A DNA stretch of 64,000 nt from an uncultured Treponema sp. GTDB taxonomy: Bacteria; Spirochaetota; Spirochaetia; Treponematales; Treponemataceae. A program made the position numbers and the translations under genes. The stretch is from contig CALFIX010000076.1 of the NCBI GenBank assembly GCA_937877515.1, forward strand, positions 1-64,000. Direction: 5' to 3'. The notes beneath the pieces were generated by a model. That model was not told the origin of the DNA, did not search any database, and saw only the letters and a list, made by a program, of their open reading frames with translations. Positions 51,408-59,038 of the stretch are shown here, in pieces (positions within the stretch are counted from its first letter, which is position 1; the number at the start of each line of letters is the position of its first letter).

Positions 51408-52683
51408 TTTTTAAGACCTCCGCAACTGTTGCCTTCAAAACAGAAGAGCTTGCCAAAAAAGATGCAAGCAAAGACGAAAAAACGCCAAAGAAAAATATCA
51501 ATAAAATTTCTCTAGAATACATTCTTGCAGGAATGTCTCCATAAACAGCATACATCATATTTTCTGAAAGATAGGAAGCTGACTCAGGAGAAAATAAAGA
51601 TACAAAAAAGCATTGAGCATAATACTGTATTTTTGAAACGAAAGAAAACACCTGTTTAATGTTTACACAAAGAAAAAGTCCGAGTAAGAGGCCAGGAACA
51701 GCCCCCTTTATACCTGTTACAAGCCCTTGAAGGACAAATACGCTCTGAATTCTTCCCTTGGTTCCGCCTAATGCAGAGAGGACTGCAATTTCTTCCTTAC
51801 GTTCAAATACAATTCGCCTCATTCCATTATAAATGTTTACGGCTACTACAACAAAAATCAGAAAAACTAAAAGCATTAAGATATTTTTCTCAACACGCAA
51901 GGCCCCAAAGAAGCTTCTGTTATACTGTCTCCAGCTTGTAAAATTAACATCATAAAAATCATGACGAGCTTTAGAAATAAACGCGGCATCTTTTTCTGAA
52001 TCTTTTATTTTCAAGCCATAGACAAGAGAAGAGCCTTGTCCAAAGTGTTTTTTACCGCTATCTAAATTTATAAAAGCATAGGAAGAATTAATGTCACTGT
52101 AGCCTGAATAAAAAATTCCTGTTACCTTAAAAATACGTTTTTGAGAAAGAAGAGCCACATCTGTAGAACCGCTTAATGCCAGAATATTTACTGTAGACCC
52201 TACAGTTACCCCAAGTGAACGTGCTAAAGAGTAACCTAAAACAATTGAATCATCTTCGGCTAAATTAAAAGAACCAGAAACAACCTTAGCTTCTTTTTTT
52301 AAGCCTGCATCAAAAGATAAAACATCGCTCGGAACTGCTCGCACCAAAGCCGGGGCTTGCCTTCCGCCGGCACCGACCATTAGTCCCTGAGCTTCATAAA
52401 ACGGTGTAACACTCAGTACATTTTTTTCTTCCGTACACCAGGATAAAAAAACTTCCTGTTTATCTACATTTTCTGCCCTAAGGTGATACGAACTTATTTC
52501 CATAATGGCATCTATGTAACTTCTCTGAAAACCATTCATAACGCTCATTACAACAATCAGTGCCATAACGCCAAAACACACACCCAGGGAAGCTAAAGTA
52601 GAAGTAACTCTTCCACGTCCCTTTCTATCTACACGACTGAGTCTTTTAGAAACATAATAAATCCACTTTATGTTATTAGTCAA
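51400..52683 (-). CDS. LolC/LolE-family lipoprotein-releasing permease
   Basis: A 427-aa permease of the LolC/E family. The conserved N-terminus is WIYYVSKRLSRVDRKGRGRV followed by LGVCFGVMALIVVMSVMNGF, the classic LolC/E start. A periplasmic domain and three C-terminal helices with RRIVFERKEEIAVLSALGG follow. The open frame reaches 52743, but the TTG at 52683 has GAGG upstream, begins four residues before the conserved motif and overlaps the previous stop by 8 bp, so I chose it. Confidence 0.88.
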   Translation of the reverse strand: MTNNIKWIYYVSKRLSRVDRKGRGRVTSTLASLGVCFGVMALIVVMSVMNGFQRSYIDAIMEISSYHLRAENVDKQEVFLSWCTEEKNVLSVTPFYEAQGLMVGAGGRQAPALVRAVPSDVLSFDAGLKKEAKVVSGSFNLAEDDSIVLGYSLARSLGVTVGSTVNILALSGSTDVALLSQKRIFKVTGIFYSGYSDINSSYAFINLDSGKKHFGQGSSLVYGLKIKDSEKDAAFISKARHDFYDVNFTSWRQYNRSFFGALRVEKNILMLLVFLIFVVVAVNIYNGMRRIVFERKEEIAVLSALGGTKGRIQSVFVLQGLVTGIKGAVPGLLLGLFLCVNIKQVFSFVSKIQYYAQCFFVSLFSPESASYLSENMMYAVYGDIPARMYSREILLIFFFGVFSSLLASFLASSSVLKATVAEVLKNE

Positions 52684-53749
52684 AATTGCGCCTCGAAAGT
52701 TCTTTATTTCCCAAAGAAATAACTTCTTTTGTTTTTCGTCCATGCTCGTATTTTACACGTACGCTATATTCATTGTCGAAGTAAACGGTCTCTTCATAAA
52801 CTCCTTCATCTAAATAAACATCAGTAAGACGAAGCTTTCCGTTTTCATAAAATTTATAATCTGGAACATTGGAAATTTCTGTATAAATATATTCATTTTG
52901 TTTTTCAGAATAAACTTTTTCATCTTTATATAATCTTTCTTCTTCTAAAACAATTCTATTTTGCTCATCGTATTTTCTTTCTGTTGTTTTTGTTAAATAC
53001 TTATGCTCTGTTTCATCATCTTTTTTTTCTATTGAATAAAAGCTTACTTTTTGAGGAAAACCTGATTCTGTATAAAAAGTTTCTATTACTTTATTTTCTT
53101 CATAATATTCTTCAAGCGTGCTGGATGGATTTTTATACAATGGAGGTAAAATTTTTCCACCATCGCTAGGGTCATTTTCGTCACTAGATTTTTCATTTTC
53201 TTCTGAATACATATATGTCGTACGGGAAATAAGTTTACTGTCAGAAACTGATGTTCCGTTTTTTAATACTAACTTAACTTTAGGTCTTAAACTTCCATCA
53301 TAAGAAATGCGTTTAACAGTTTTACCATTCACGCTTACAACGGCATTACCTAAAGGCATTGCACTCAAAGCAAGCTGTTCTTCTCCATATTCAAAAAGAA
53401 CAAGACGTTGTAAAGAATTTTTATACTGCAGTTCAGCAACACTTTCTTCTCTTACGCCATTTACAAAATCAGAGTTTTCACTTTGAGGGCCATATTCCGG
53501 ATTTTCCAACCCATCTGGAAGGGGAACGTCTTCTTCGTCTAAAAAACTTAAATCTCCATCTTTTAAGGAACTGTCACTATTTTCTACATTAAGCCATTTT
53601 GAATCTGCATAAAAATTCCAATCTAATTCTTCTATCTGACCGGAAGCTATTTGGAGAAAAGTTTTATGCTCTACAGTTTTCTCTAACCATAGCTGCTCAC
53701 GCGTTAAAACAGGAAACAGAATGGAAAGAGCAAAAATGGTAGCTGTCAA
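52676..53749 (-). CDS. secreted hypothetical protein upstream of the Lol genes
   Basis: A 357-aa protein with an N-terminal hydrophobic signal (TATIFALSILFPVL). The mature part is acidic and beta-rich. Its second half repeats short strand-turn units such as YYEENKVIETFYTESGFPQK, KYDEQNRIVLEEERLY and KFYENGKLRLTDVYLDEGVY, like the YwqK/MORN-type repeats of some surface proteins. The start appears to be TTG at 53749 with AAGGA about 10 bases upstream; no in-frame ATG is near. It is 6 bp after ftsY and overlaps the permease gene by 8 bp. Function unknown; a link to lipoprotein sorting is only by position. Confidence 0.65.
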   Translation of the reverse strand: MTATIFALSILFPVLTREQLWLEKTVEHKTFLQIASGQIEELDWNFYADSKWLNVENSDSSLKDGDLSFLDEEDVPLPDGLENPEYGPQSENSDFVNGVREESVAELQYKNSLQRLVLFEYGEEQLALSAMPLGNAVVSVNGKTVKRISYDGSLRPKVKLVLKNGTSVSDSKLISRTTYMYSEENEKSSDENDPSDGGKILPPLYKNPSSTLEEYYEENKVIETFYTESGFPQKVSFYSIEKKDDETEHKYLTKTTERKYDEQNRIVLEEERLYKDEKVYSEKQNEYIYTEISNVPDYKFYENGKLRLTDVYLDEGVYEETVYFDNEYSVRVKYEHGRKTKEVISLGNKELSRRNFD

Positions 53750-53755
53750 AATTCA

Positions 53756-54628
53756 TTATCCTTCAACAAAAGTTTTTACATACTGCTCGGGATTCATCAG
53801 AGCAATATCTTCGTATTTTTCACCAGTACACACAAACGCAACAGGAAGCCCTAATTCTTTTCCGATTGTTATAACTTCACCGCCCTTTGCCGTAGAGTCA
53901 TACTTTGTAAGTATTACGGCATCTACTCCAACGGCTTCATTAAAAACTTCTGCCTGGCGCACTGCATTTTGACCTGTAGTTGCGTCTACGACAAGTATTT
54001 TTTTATAACAGCCTTCGCTTGCCTTACTTTTTGCAACTCTATCTATTTTTTTTAATTCATTTACTAAATTTTCTTTATTATGAAGTCGTCCTGCCGTATC
54101 ACAAAGAACAAGACCTCCGCCATTAGCTTTACAGGCTTCACCTGCATCAAAAACAACGGCACTCGGGTCACTACCCATCTGATGCTTTACTACACGAATG
54201 GAAAGCCTTTCACCATGCATGCTCAACTGGTCTACGGCAGCAGCCCTAAAGGTATCGCTGGCAGCTAATATTACATTTTGATTTTTTCCCTTAAACCATT
54301 TACCAAGTTTTGCAGCACTTGTAGTTTTTCCAACCCCATTTACGCCTAAAAGCATATAAACATTTACCTTTCCGTCTTCCGGCGTTAGCTCTACAGATTT
54401 TACATAAGACAATAGCATTTCTTCCAGACACAGTCTTAATGAGTCTATGCCTGTGATTTTTTCTTCTTTACATTTTTTCTGAAGCTCATCAATTATCTCA
54501 ACAGCATTTTTAGCTCCGACATCACCTTCGATAAGAGCATCTGTTAAATCATCAAAAAAATTTTCATCTTCTTTTGAATAAAATCCAAAAAGTGATTTTA
54601 ACTTTTCTGCAAAACTTACTTTAGCCAT
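53756..54628 (-). CDS. ftsY: signal recognition particle receptor FtsY
   Basis: FtsY (290 aa) receives SRP-ribosome complexes at the membrane. It is reduced to the NG domain: a short N-helix (FAEKLKSLFGFYSKEDE), then G1 GVNGVGKTTSAAKLGKWF, DTFRAAAVDQL, DTAGRLHNKENL, TKYDSTAKGGEVI and the closing helix. The long acidic A-domain of E. coli FtsY is missing, as in many bacteria. A strong AAGGGGAAGAG site precedes the ATG inside the end of the gene upstream. Confidence 0.96.
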   Translation of the reverse strand: MAKVSFAEKLKSLFGFYSKEDENFFDDLTDALIEGDVGAKNAVEIIDELQKKCKEEKITGIDSLRLCLEEMLLSYVKSVELTPEDGKVNVYMLLGVNGVGKTTSAAKLGKWFKGKNQNVILAASDTFRAAAVDQLSMHGERLSIRVVKHQMGSDPSAVVFDAGEACKANGGGLVLCDTAGRLHNKENLVNELKKIDRVAKSKASEGCYKKILVVDATTGQNAVRQAEVFNEAVGVDAVILTKYDSTAKGGEVITIGKELGLPVAFVCTGEKYEDIALMNPEQYVKTFVEG

Positions 54629-54629
54629 A

Positions 54630-56525
54630 TTACTCTTCCCCTTCCAGAATAACTTCTTCCTGTATATTCTCTTCTAGAACTTCTTCCTTTTCCTGTTCAA
54701 CAGCAAGAGGAGGAAGTTTTAAAGATTTCTCCTTTGCTTTTTTTACATCGGATTCTTTTACAATTTTAGCTTTTACAGGCAAAACAGAACTTGCAGCTTT
54801 TAAATATCGTACAAGCTCAAAAACAAAAAATGCTCCGCTTGCTGCCGTAATTCCTAAAGATGCAAGTCTAATTTTAGACCACATTTCTACATCTTCAGAA
54901 GAAGCAACGTCACTTCCTAAAATTACGTTTGAATTATAAAGCGAAACATATTGACCTGTCGTATAAAGCGTAAGAGGAACAGACAGCACTAAAGCAGTGT
55001 ACCCTCTATACATCCATATTCGTCTTTTGTCTATAACCGCACTATTATTATGTGGCTTTGGATTTATCATAAGATTTATATTATCAAGCTGCTTATTAGA
55101 ATCTATATAATAAAAGCTAAACAGATTTTCTCCTTCTTCAGGAACCTTTTTTACTTTTGTGTTTCCGTTCTCATCCTGAACTTCTTTCTCAACATAATTA
55201 ATTGATTTTTCTCTTAAAACATACTGACCTATTACGGGTTCTCCGTTTACAAGTATTTTTGCAGTTACATTTCCATAACCAATATCTCCTGCAAAAAATC
55301 CGTTTTCATAAAGAGAACCGTCTTTTGGATTTTTTACAGTAAGATTTATTTCTGCGTTATTTGTTTTATCAAGCGGAATGTGTACTAAAAAATGATGCCT
55401 ATTTTGAAAAGTGTATGTTAAACTTTGAGAATTATAGTCTTTACAAGAAACTTCTATTGTGTGAATCCCCGCATCAACTACAATGCTGTCTGGAATACTC
55501 TGATAAACCAGTGAGTCTAATGAAAGTTTTGCATTTTTTCTACATTCTTCTGGTGTTATATCAAAATAAAGAGTTATCGGCATTGAATTTGTAATCTTAG
55601 GAACAAGATAACGGGCAATATTTTGGGCAATAGAAACACAATTATCTAAAGTACCAACTTCTGTAATTGTTCCGGCTTTTTTTGCACCGGGAAAAATATA
55701 TAACGTTGCTGTAACCATTGCGTACTCGCCATAAACTGTAATAGTCCCGCCAATCAGCCCGTTTATAGATGCTTTTGTTACGGCCTTTTCATATTCATAA
55801 CTTTGAATTCCCTGTTTCTTTACATCATCTGTAACAGAAAAAAGTGTCGAAAAATCATTTTTATAAAGAGAAATATTTTCTTCCTGAGGAAGCGAAACTA
55901 AGCTTTCTTCATTTTCCTCAAACGGATTTCTAAAAGGATTAAATACAAAATCAGGTGTTTTTTTTGTATCAGAATCTGAATCAGTAGAAACATCTTCATC
56001 ATACAGATTTTTTTCCTGCTCTAAAATTATTTCGTTTTCTTTTTCTATTCTGTCTTTAACTTCTTCTTTTGCCTTTTCTGTATCAGCTAAATTTTCCTTT
56101 ATTTTTTCTTCTATTTCTTTTATTTTTTCTTCTTCTGTCTTTAATGCTTTCTGTAATTTTTTTGAATTTGACTCAGAAAGTAAAAGACTGTCTCTAGTTT
56201 TTACCTCTTTTGACAACTGCAAGAACAATGAAATTCGTTCTGTCTGTAACTCACTTAATTTTCGGTCTAACATTTCCTGACTGCTTGTCATACGAACCGA
56301 AGAAGATGATATCTGCTCTAAAATAAGCTGAGGAAGCAAAGAAGAAATTCCCTGTTGTGCAGAAGACAGTTCAGAAGACTGTGTAAAAGAAAAAACTTCA
56401 GCTGCAAGCGTCCATGCAGCAGAGTCTGCGGCATTTGCTACATAAGACACCACCATACTAAAGCATAAAGCTAAAACCAGGGAGACTTTTTTTACTGAAA
56501 AAACTTTTTCTTTTACTAAAAGCAT
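54630..56525 (-). CDS. membrane protein with coiled coil and PEGA-like domain, unknown
   Basis: A 631-aa protein: signal peptide (VSLVLALCFSMVVSYVANA, about 14-32), then a long Glu/Lys coiled coil (about 95-175), a PFRNPFEEN linker, a beta domain, and a PEGA-like unit around 345-385 (SIPDSIVVDAGIHTIEVSC). Two hydrophobic helices lie near 510-535 and 553-575 (ASLGITAASGAFFVFELVRY), followed by an acidic, Glu/Lys-rich tail. PEGA domains are thought to bind surface polymers. The ATG directly follows the prfB stop (TAAATG), with GGAG 12 bases upstream. Not recognised as a named family; probably treponemal. Confidence 0.65.
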   Translation of the reverse strand: MLLVKEKVFSVKKVSLVLALCFSMVVSYVANAADSAAWTLAAEVFSFTQSSELSSAQQGISSLLPQLILEQISSSSVRMTSSQEMLDRKLSELQTERISLFLQLSKEVKTRDSLLLSESNSKKLQKALKTEEEKIKEIEEKIKENLADTEKAKEEVKDRIEKENEIILEQEKNLYDEDVSTDSDSDTKKTPDFVFNPFRNPFEENEESLVSLPQEENISLYKNDFSTLFSVTDDVKKQGIQSYEYEKAVTKASINGLIGGTITVYGEYAMVTATLYIFPGAKKAGTITEVGTLDNCVSIAQNIARYLVPKITNSMPITLYFDITPEECRKNAKLSLDSLVYQSIPDSIVVDAGIHTIEVSCKDYNSQSLTYTFQNRHHFLVHIPLDKTNNAEINLTVKNPKDGSLYENGFFAGDIGYGNVTAKILVNGEPVIGQYVLREKSINYVEKEVQDENGNTKVKKVPEEGENLFSFYYIDSNKQLDNINLMINPKPHNNSAVIDKRRIWMYRGYTALVLSVPLTLYTTGQYVSLYNSNVILGSDVASSEDVEMWSKIRLASLGITAASGAFFVFELVRYLKAASSVLPVKAKIVKESDVKKAKEKSLKLPPLAVEQEKEEVLEENIQEEVILEGEE

Positions 56526-57669
56526 TTAAGCTTCATCTCCAAGGTCATCATCATCAGAAACATCCAATGGCAAACCTTTCCACTTTGCACTCAAATACGA
56601 ATCTAAGAATCCGTCTATATCACCGTCCATTACAGCTTGAATATTTCCTACGGAATAACGTGTACGTAAATCTTTTACCATTGTATATGGCTGAAAAACA
56701 TAGCTTCTGATTTGACTACCGAAAGAAATGGCTTTTTTTTCTGAGGCAAATTTTTGATTTTCTTTTTCTTTTTCAGCCTTGTAATATTCATATAAACGGC
56801 TTCTAAGTTCACTCATTGCAGTGGCACGATTCATAAGCTGACTTCGTTCACTTTCACACTGAACAACAATGCCTGTCGGAATATGCGTAAAGCGGACGGC
56901 AGAGTCTGTCTTGTTTACATGCTGACCACCTTTACCACCAGCTCTAAAAGTATCTACCCTCAAATCCTTTGGGTCAATTTTAACTTCAATACTGTCGTCC
57001 AAAACAGGAAAAACATATACGCTTGCAAAACTTGTATGACGACGTGCATTTGCATCAAATGGAGAAATGCGCACTAAGCGATGAACACCAGCCTCACCTT
57101 TTGTATACCCATACACATAGTCGCCGGAAATTTTCATATTTATAGATTTTAAGCCGCCTTCAGCTTCTTCTTCTGCAAGAACTTCTACTTTATAACCATG
57201 ACGTTCTGCCCACCTCTGGTACATACGGCTAAGCATAAAGGTCCAGTCACAGGCTTCCGTTCCACCAGCGCCTGCATGAACAGAAAGAAAGCAGTCATTC
57301 TTATCTACTTCATCAGACAATAAATTTAATATACTCTGATGCTCATATTCTGCATTGGCTTTGTCATATAATTCTTTTAATTCTTTTTCTACACCCTGAT
57401 CGTTTTCTTCTATTCCAAGCTCATAAAGTGTTTCCATATCTTCAACTTGAGCTTCAAGTTCTTTCCATGGCTCAACTCTGCCCTTTAAAAGCTTTATATC
57501 ATTCATTACTTTTGTAGCTTTAGCATTATCGTCCCAAAAGCCTTCCTGTGTAGTAAGGGCTTCTTTTTCTGCAATTTTTTTATAAATGCTTTCCGGGTCA
57601 AAGACGCCCCCAAACGTCTTTTATGTTTTGCTTTAATTCTGCAATCGGTTCTTTTAAATCTTCTAACAT
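56526..57669 (-). CDS. prfB: peptide chain release factor 2, programmed +1 frameshift
   Basis: RF2 ends translation at UGA and UAA. The gene is in two frames. The 0 frame starts at the ATG ending at 57669 (AGGAG upstream) and runs 23 codons (MLEDLKEPIAELKQNIKDVW, then GRL) to an in-frame TGA at 57600-57598. Skipping one U there gives DPESIYKKIAEKEALTTQEG and leads into the long frame, for a product of about 380 residues. The stop-recognition tripeptide is SPF (VRISPFDANARRHTS) and the catalytic GGQ is in RAGGKGGQHVNKTDSAV. Calling only the downstream frame (start near 57506) would lose about 55 residues. It overlaps the Cas2-like gene by 7 bp. Confidence 0.96.
57597..57612 (-). promoter_or_regulatory. 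RF2 programmed +1 frameshift site
   Basis: Read on the minus strand: TGGGGGCGTCTTTGAC. An internal Shine-Dalgarno-like GGGGG lies three bases before the slippery CTT, followed by TGA-C, the poor-context stop. This matches the E. coli prfB site (AGGGGG-TAT-CTT-TGA-C) in every functional element, so autoregulation of RF2 is expected. Confidence 0.95.
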
Positions 57670-57962
57670 TTTTTTTCTCCTGCCTGAGATTTTGTTTTTA
57701 ACGCGCACTTACGCCATTTTTTCTTTACAAGTTCCGTAATTACAAACATACCATCAATTGGAAACTGGTAGAGCCTTATCTTATCGTAATAATCAGTTAC
57801 ACCATCTATATTTTTCTTTAATTCAGTAAGACCTTTTTCGTCTTCCTTAGGATTTTCCCAACAGGCCCTCTGAATTTTTGTATAGCCACTCTGTACCAGA
57901 AGTTCATTTAAGGCTTTTGCACTATCTACACCACCAGGTTCAACTATTACAGACACAAACAT
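57663..57962 (-). CDS. stand-alone Cas2-like ferredoxin-fold protein
   Basis: A 99-aa protein with the Cas2-type order beta-alpha-beta-beta-alpha-beta. The first strand is FVSVIVEPGGVD, then helix SAKALNELLVQSGY, strand KIQRACWEN, helix EKGLTELKKNIDGVTDYYD, and strand KIRLYQFPIDGMFVITEL. The RACWE and YDKIRLYQFP pieces are what I would expect of Cas2 or VapD-like relatives. There is no cas1, other cas gene or repeat array in the window, so a CRISPR role is unlikely; an RNA/DNA-binding or nuclease role is possible. The ATG at 57962 is used; a TTG two codons earlier is open. The predicted transcript starts at or next to the ATG. The stop overlaps the prfB start by 7 bp. Confidence 0.65.
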   Translation of the reverse strand: MFVSVIVEPGGVDSAKALNELLVQSGYTKIQRACWENPKEDEKGLTELKKNIDGVTDYYDKIRLYQFPIDGMFVITELVKKKWRKCALKTKSQAGEKKC

Positions 57963-57969
57963 GACCAAT

Positions 57970-57998
57970 AAGATAAATCAAAGCTCATATCTTGTCAA
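57970..57998 (-). promoter_or_regulatory. promoter of the Cas2-like gene (operon start)
   Basis: On the minus strand a consensus TTGACA -35 (57993-57998) and TATCTT -10 (57970-57975) are 17 bp apart. The expected start, 6-8 bases downstream, falls on the ATG at 57962, which implies a leaderless or nearly leaderless mRNA for the long operon to clpC. Confidence 0.65.
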
Positions 57999-58020
57999 AC
58001 CGTCAAATTTAATTCATTAT
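57992..58020 (+). promoter_or_regulatory. divergent promoter of the FN3/TPR protein gene
   Basis: TTGTCA (57992-57997) and CATTAT (58015-58020) are 17 bp apart. The -35 overlaps the -35 of the divergent promoter by five bases, so RNA polymerase can serve only one direction at a time. The expected start coincides with the ATG at 58027. Confidence 0.55.
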
Positions 58021-58026
58021 ATTAGT

Positions 58027-59034
58027 ATGAATTATCTAATTAATAAACGAATTTTACCGATTCTGGTTACTTTACTTTTTTTACCGCCAACCCTCTTACA
58101 CTCTCAATCTGCAAGACCTCTGGTCTCCAACATAAACGCTCAAGGCTCCTCTCGAACAAAAATTACCGTCACATGGACGCTTCCTAAAAAAACTGAAGGA
58201 AATGTAATTACGGAGCTTTTAATATACAAAGCAACAAGACCTCTTATAGACATTTCTTCTTTTGCAAACCTAAATCCTATTGCCCGTATTTCGGGAACAT
58301 CCGTAACCTATACAGATACGGTAAAAGACACAAACGAATACTACTATGCCGTTATCTCCGTTATAAAAGCAGGTAGCTATTCTACGGATATGGAACTTTA
58401 TTACGATGAGGACATTGACGGACCTCTAGAAAAAGCTGACGCGCTCTCTCAAAGCAGCACTTACAAAGTTTTACTTCCTGGTGTAAATGCTACTGTAAAG
58501 GGAGCAAAGGTTAAAATCACTTCTCAGAAAGAAAGACAAAAAGCAGTTCCTCAGGTTAAAAAATCAGAAAAAAGCTACACAGAAAACGAGCTTAGGGAAA
58601 AACCACTTCCTTTCATGGACATCTTAGGAGACAACGCAGAAGTTCATGAACATAAAATTTCTACAGAAACAGAATCTTATGCCCTTTCGCTTGTAAAAGG
58701 TTCTTCATATACACAGACAATGTTGGAAAGTCATGTTTTTGAAGATGACATTCTAAGCCCCGCAGGCGGCGATGAGTATTTTCTTTTTGAAATACTGAAG
58801 AACAGCTTTATTCAAAAAAAATACGCCCAGTCAGAAAAAGAACTTAAAGACTTTTTAAGTCAAAACAGAAAGCAAAATGTAACGAACCGTGCAAACTTTT
58901 ACCTTGGAGAATCTTATTACTTTCAGGGAAAATACTCTAATGCACTTTCCCAGTTTTTACTTGTAGAAGAAACCTACCCTTCCCTTACAAAAAAATGGAT
59001 AGAAAGTACATTAGACCTATACCAAATGCAATAA
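58027..59034 (+). CDS. secreted protein with FN3-like and TPR-like regions
   Basis: A 335-aa protein with a clear signal peptide from this start (ILPILVTLLFLPPTLLHSQS). Residues about 35-115 look like a fibronectin type III domain (TKITVTWTLPKKTEGNVITE, then YYYAVISVIKAG). The C-terminal 90 residues form TPR-like helix pairs (FIQKKYAQSEKELKDFLSQ, FYLGESYYFQGKYSNALSQF). An ATG at 57961 is in frame, but it would add a hydrophilic stretch before the signal peptide and lies upstream of the promoter, so I prefer 58027; there is no Shine-Dalgarno, consistent with a leaderless transcript. Convergent with the next gene, with only 4 bp between stops. Function unknown. Confidence 0.7.
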   Translation: MNYLINKRILPILVTLLFLPPTLLHSQSARPLVSNINAQGSSRTKITVTWTLPKKTEGNVITELLIYKATRPLIDISSFANLNPIARISGTSVTYTDTVKDTNEYYYAVISVIKAGSYSTDMELYYDEDIDGPLEKADALSQSSTYKVLLPGVNATVKGAKVKITSQKERQKAVPQVKKSEKSYTENELREKPLPFMDILGDNAEVHEHKISTETESYALSLVKGSSYTQTMLESHVFEDDILSPAGGDEYFLFEILKNSFIQKKYAQSEKELKDFLSQNRKQNVTNRANFYLGESYYFQGKYSNALSQFLLVEETYPSLTKKWIESTLDLYQMQ

Positions 59035-59038
59035 CCGC

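Noticed and set aside
57663..57962. CRISPR-Cas locus suggested by the Cas2-like protein
   Set aside because: No cas1, effector gene or direct-repeat array found within the window; the neighbours are housekeeping genes.
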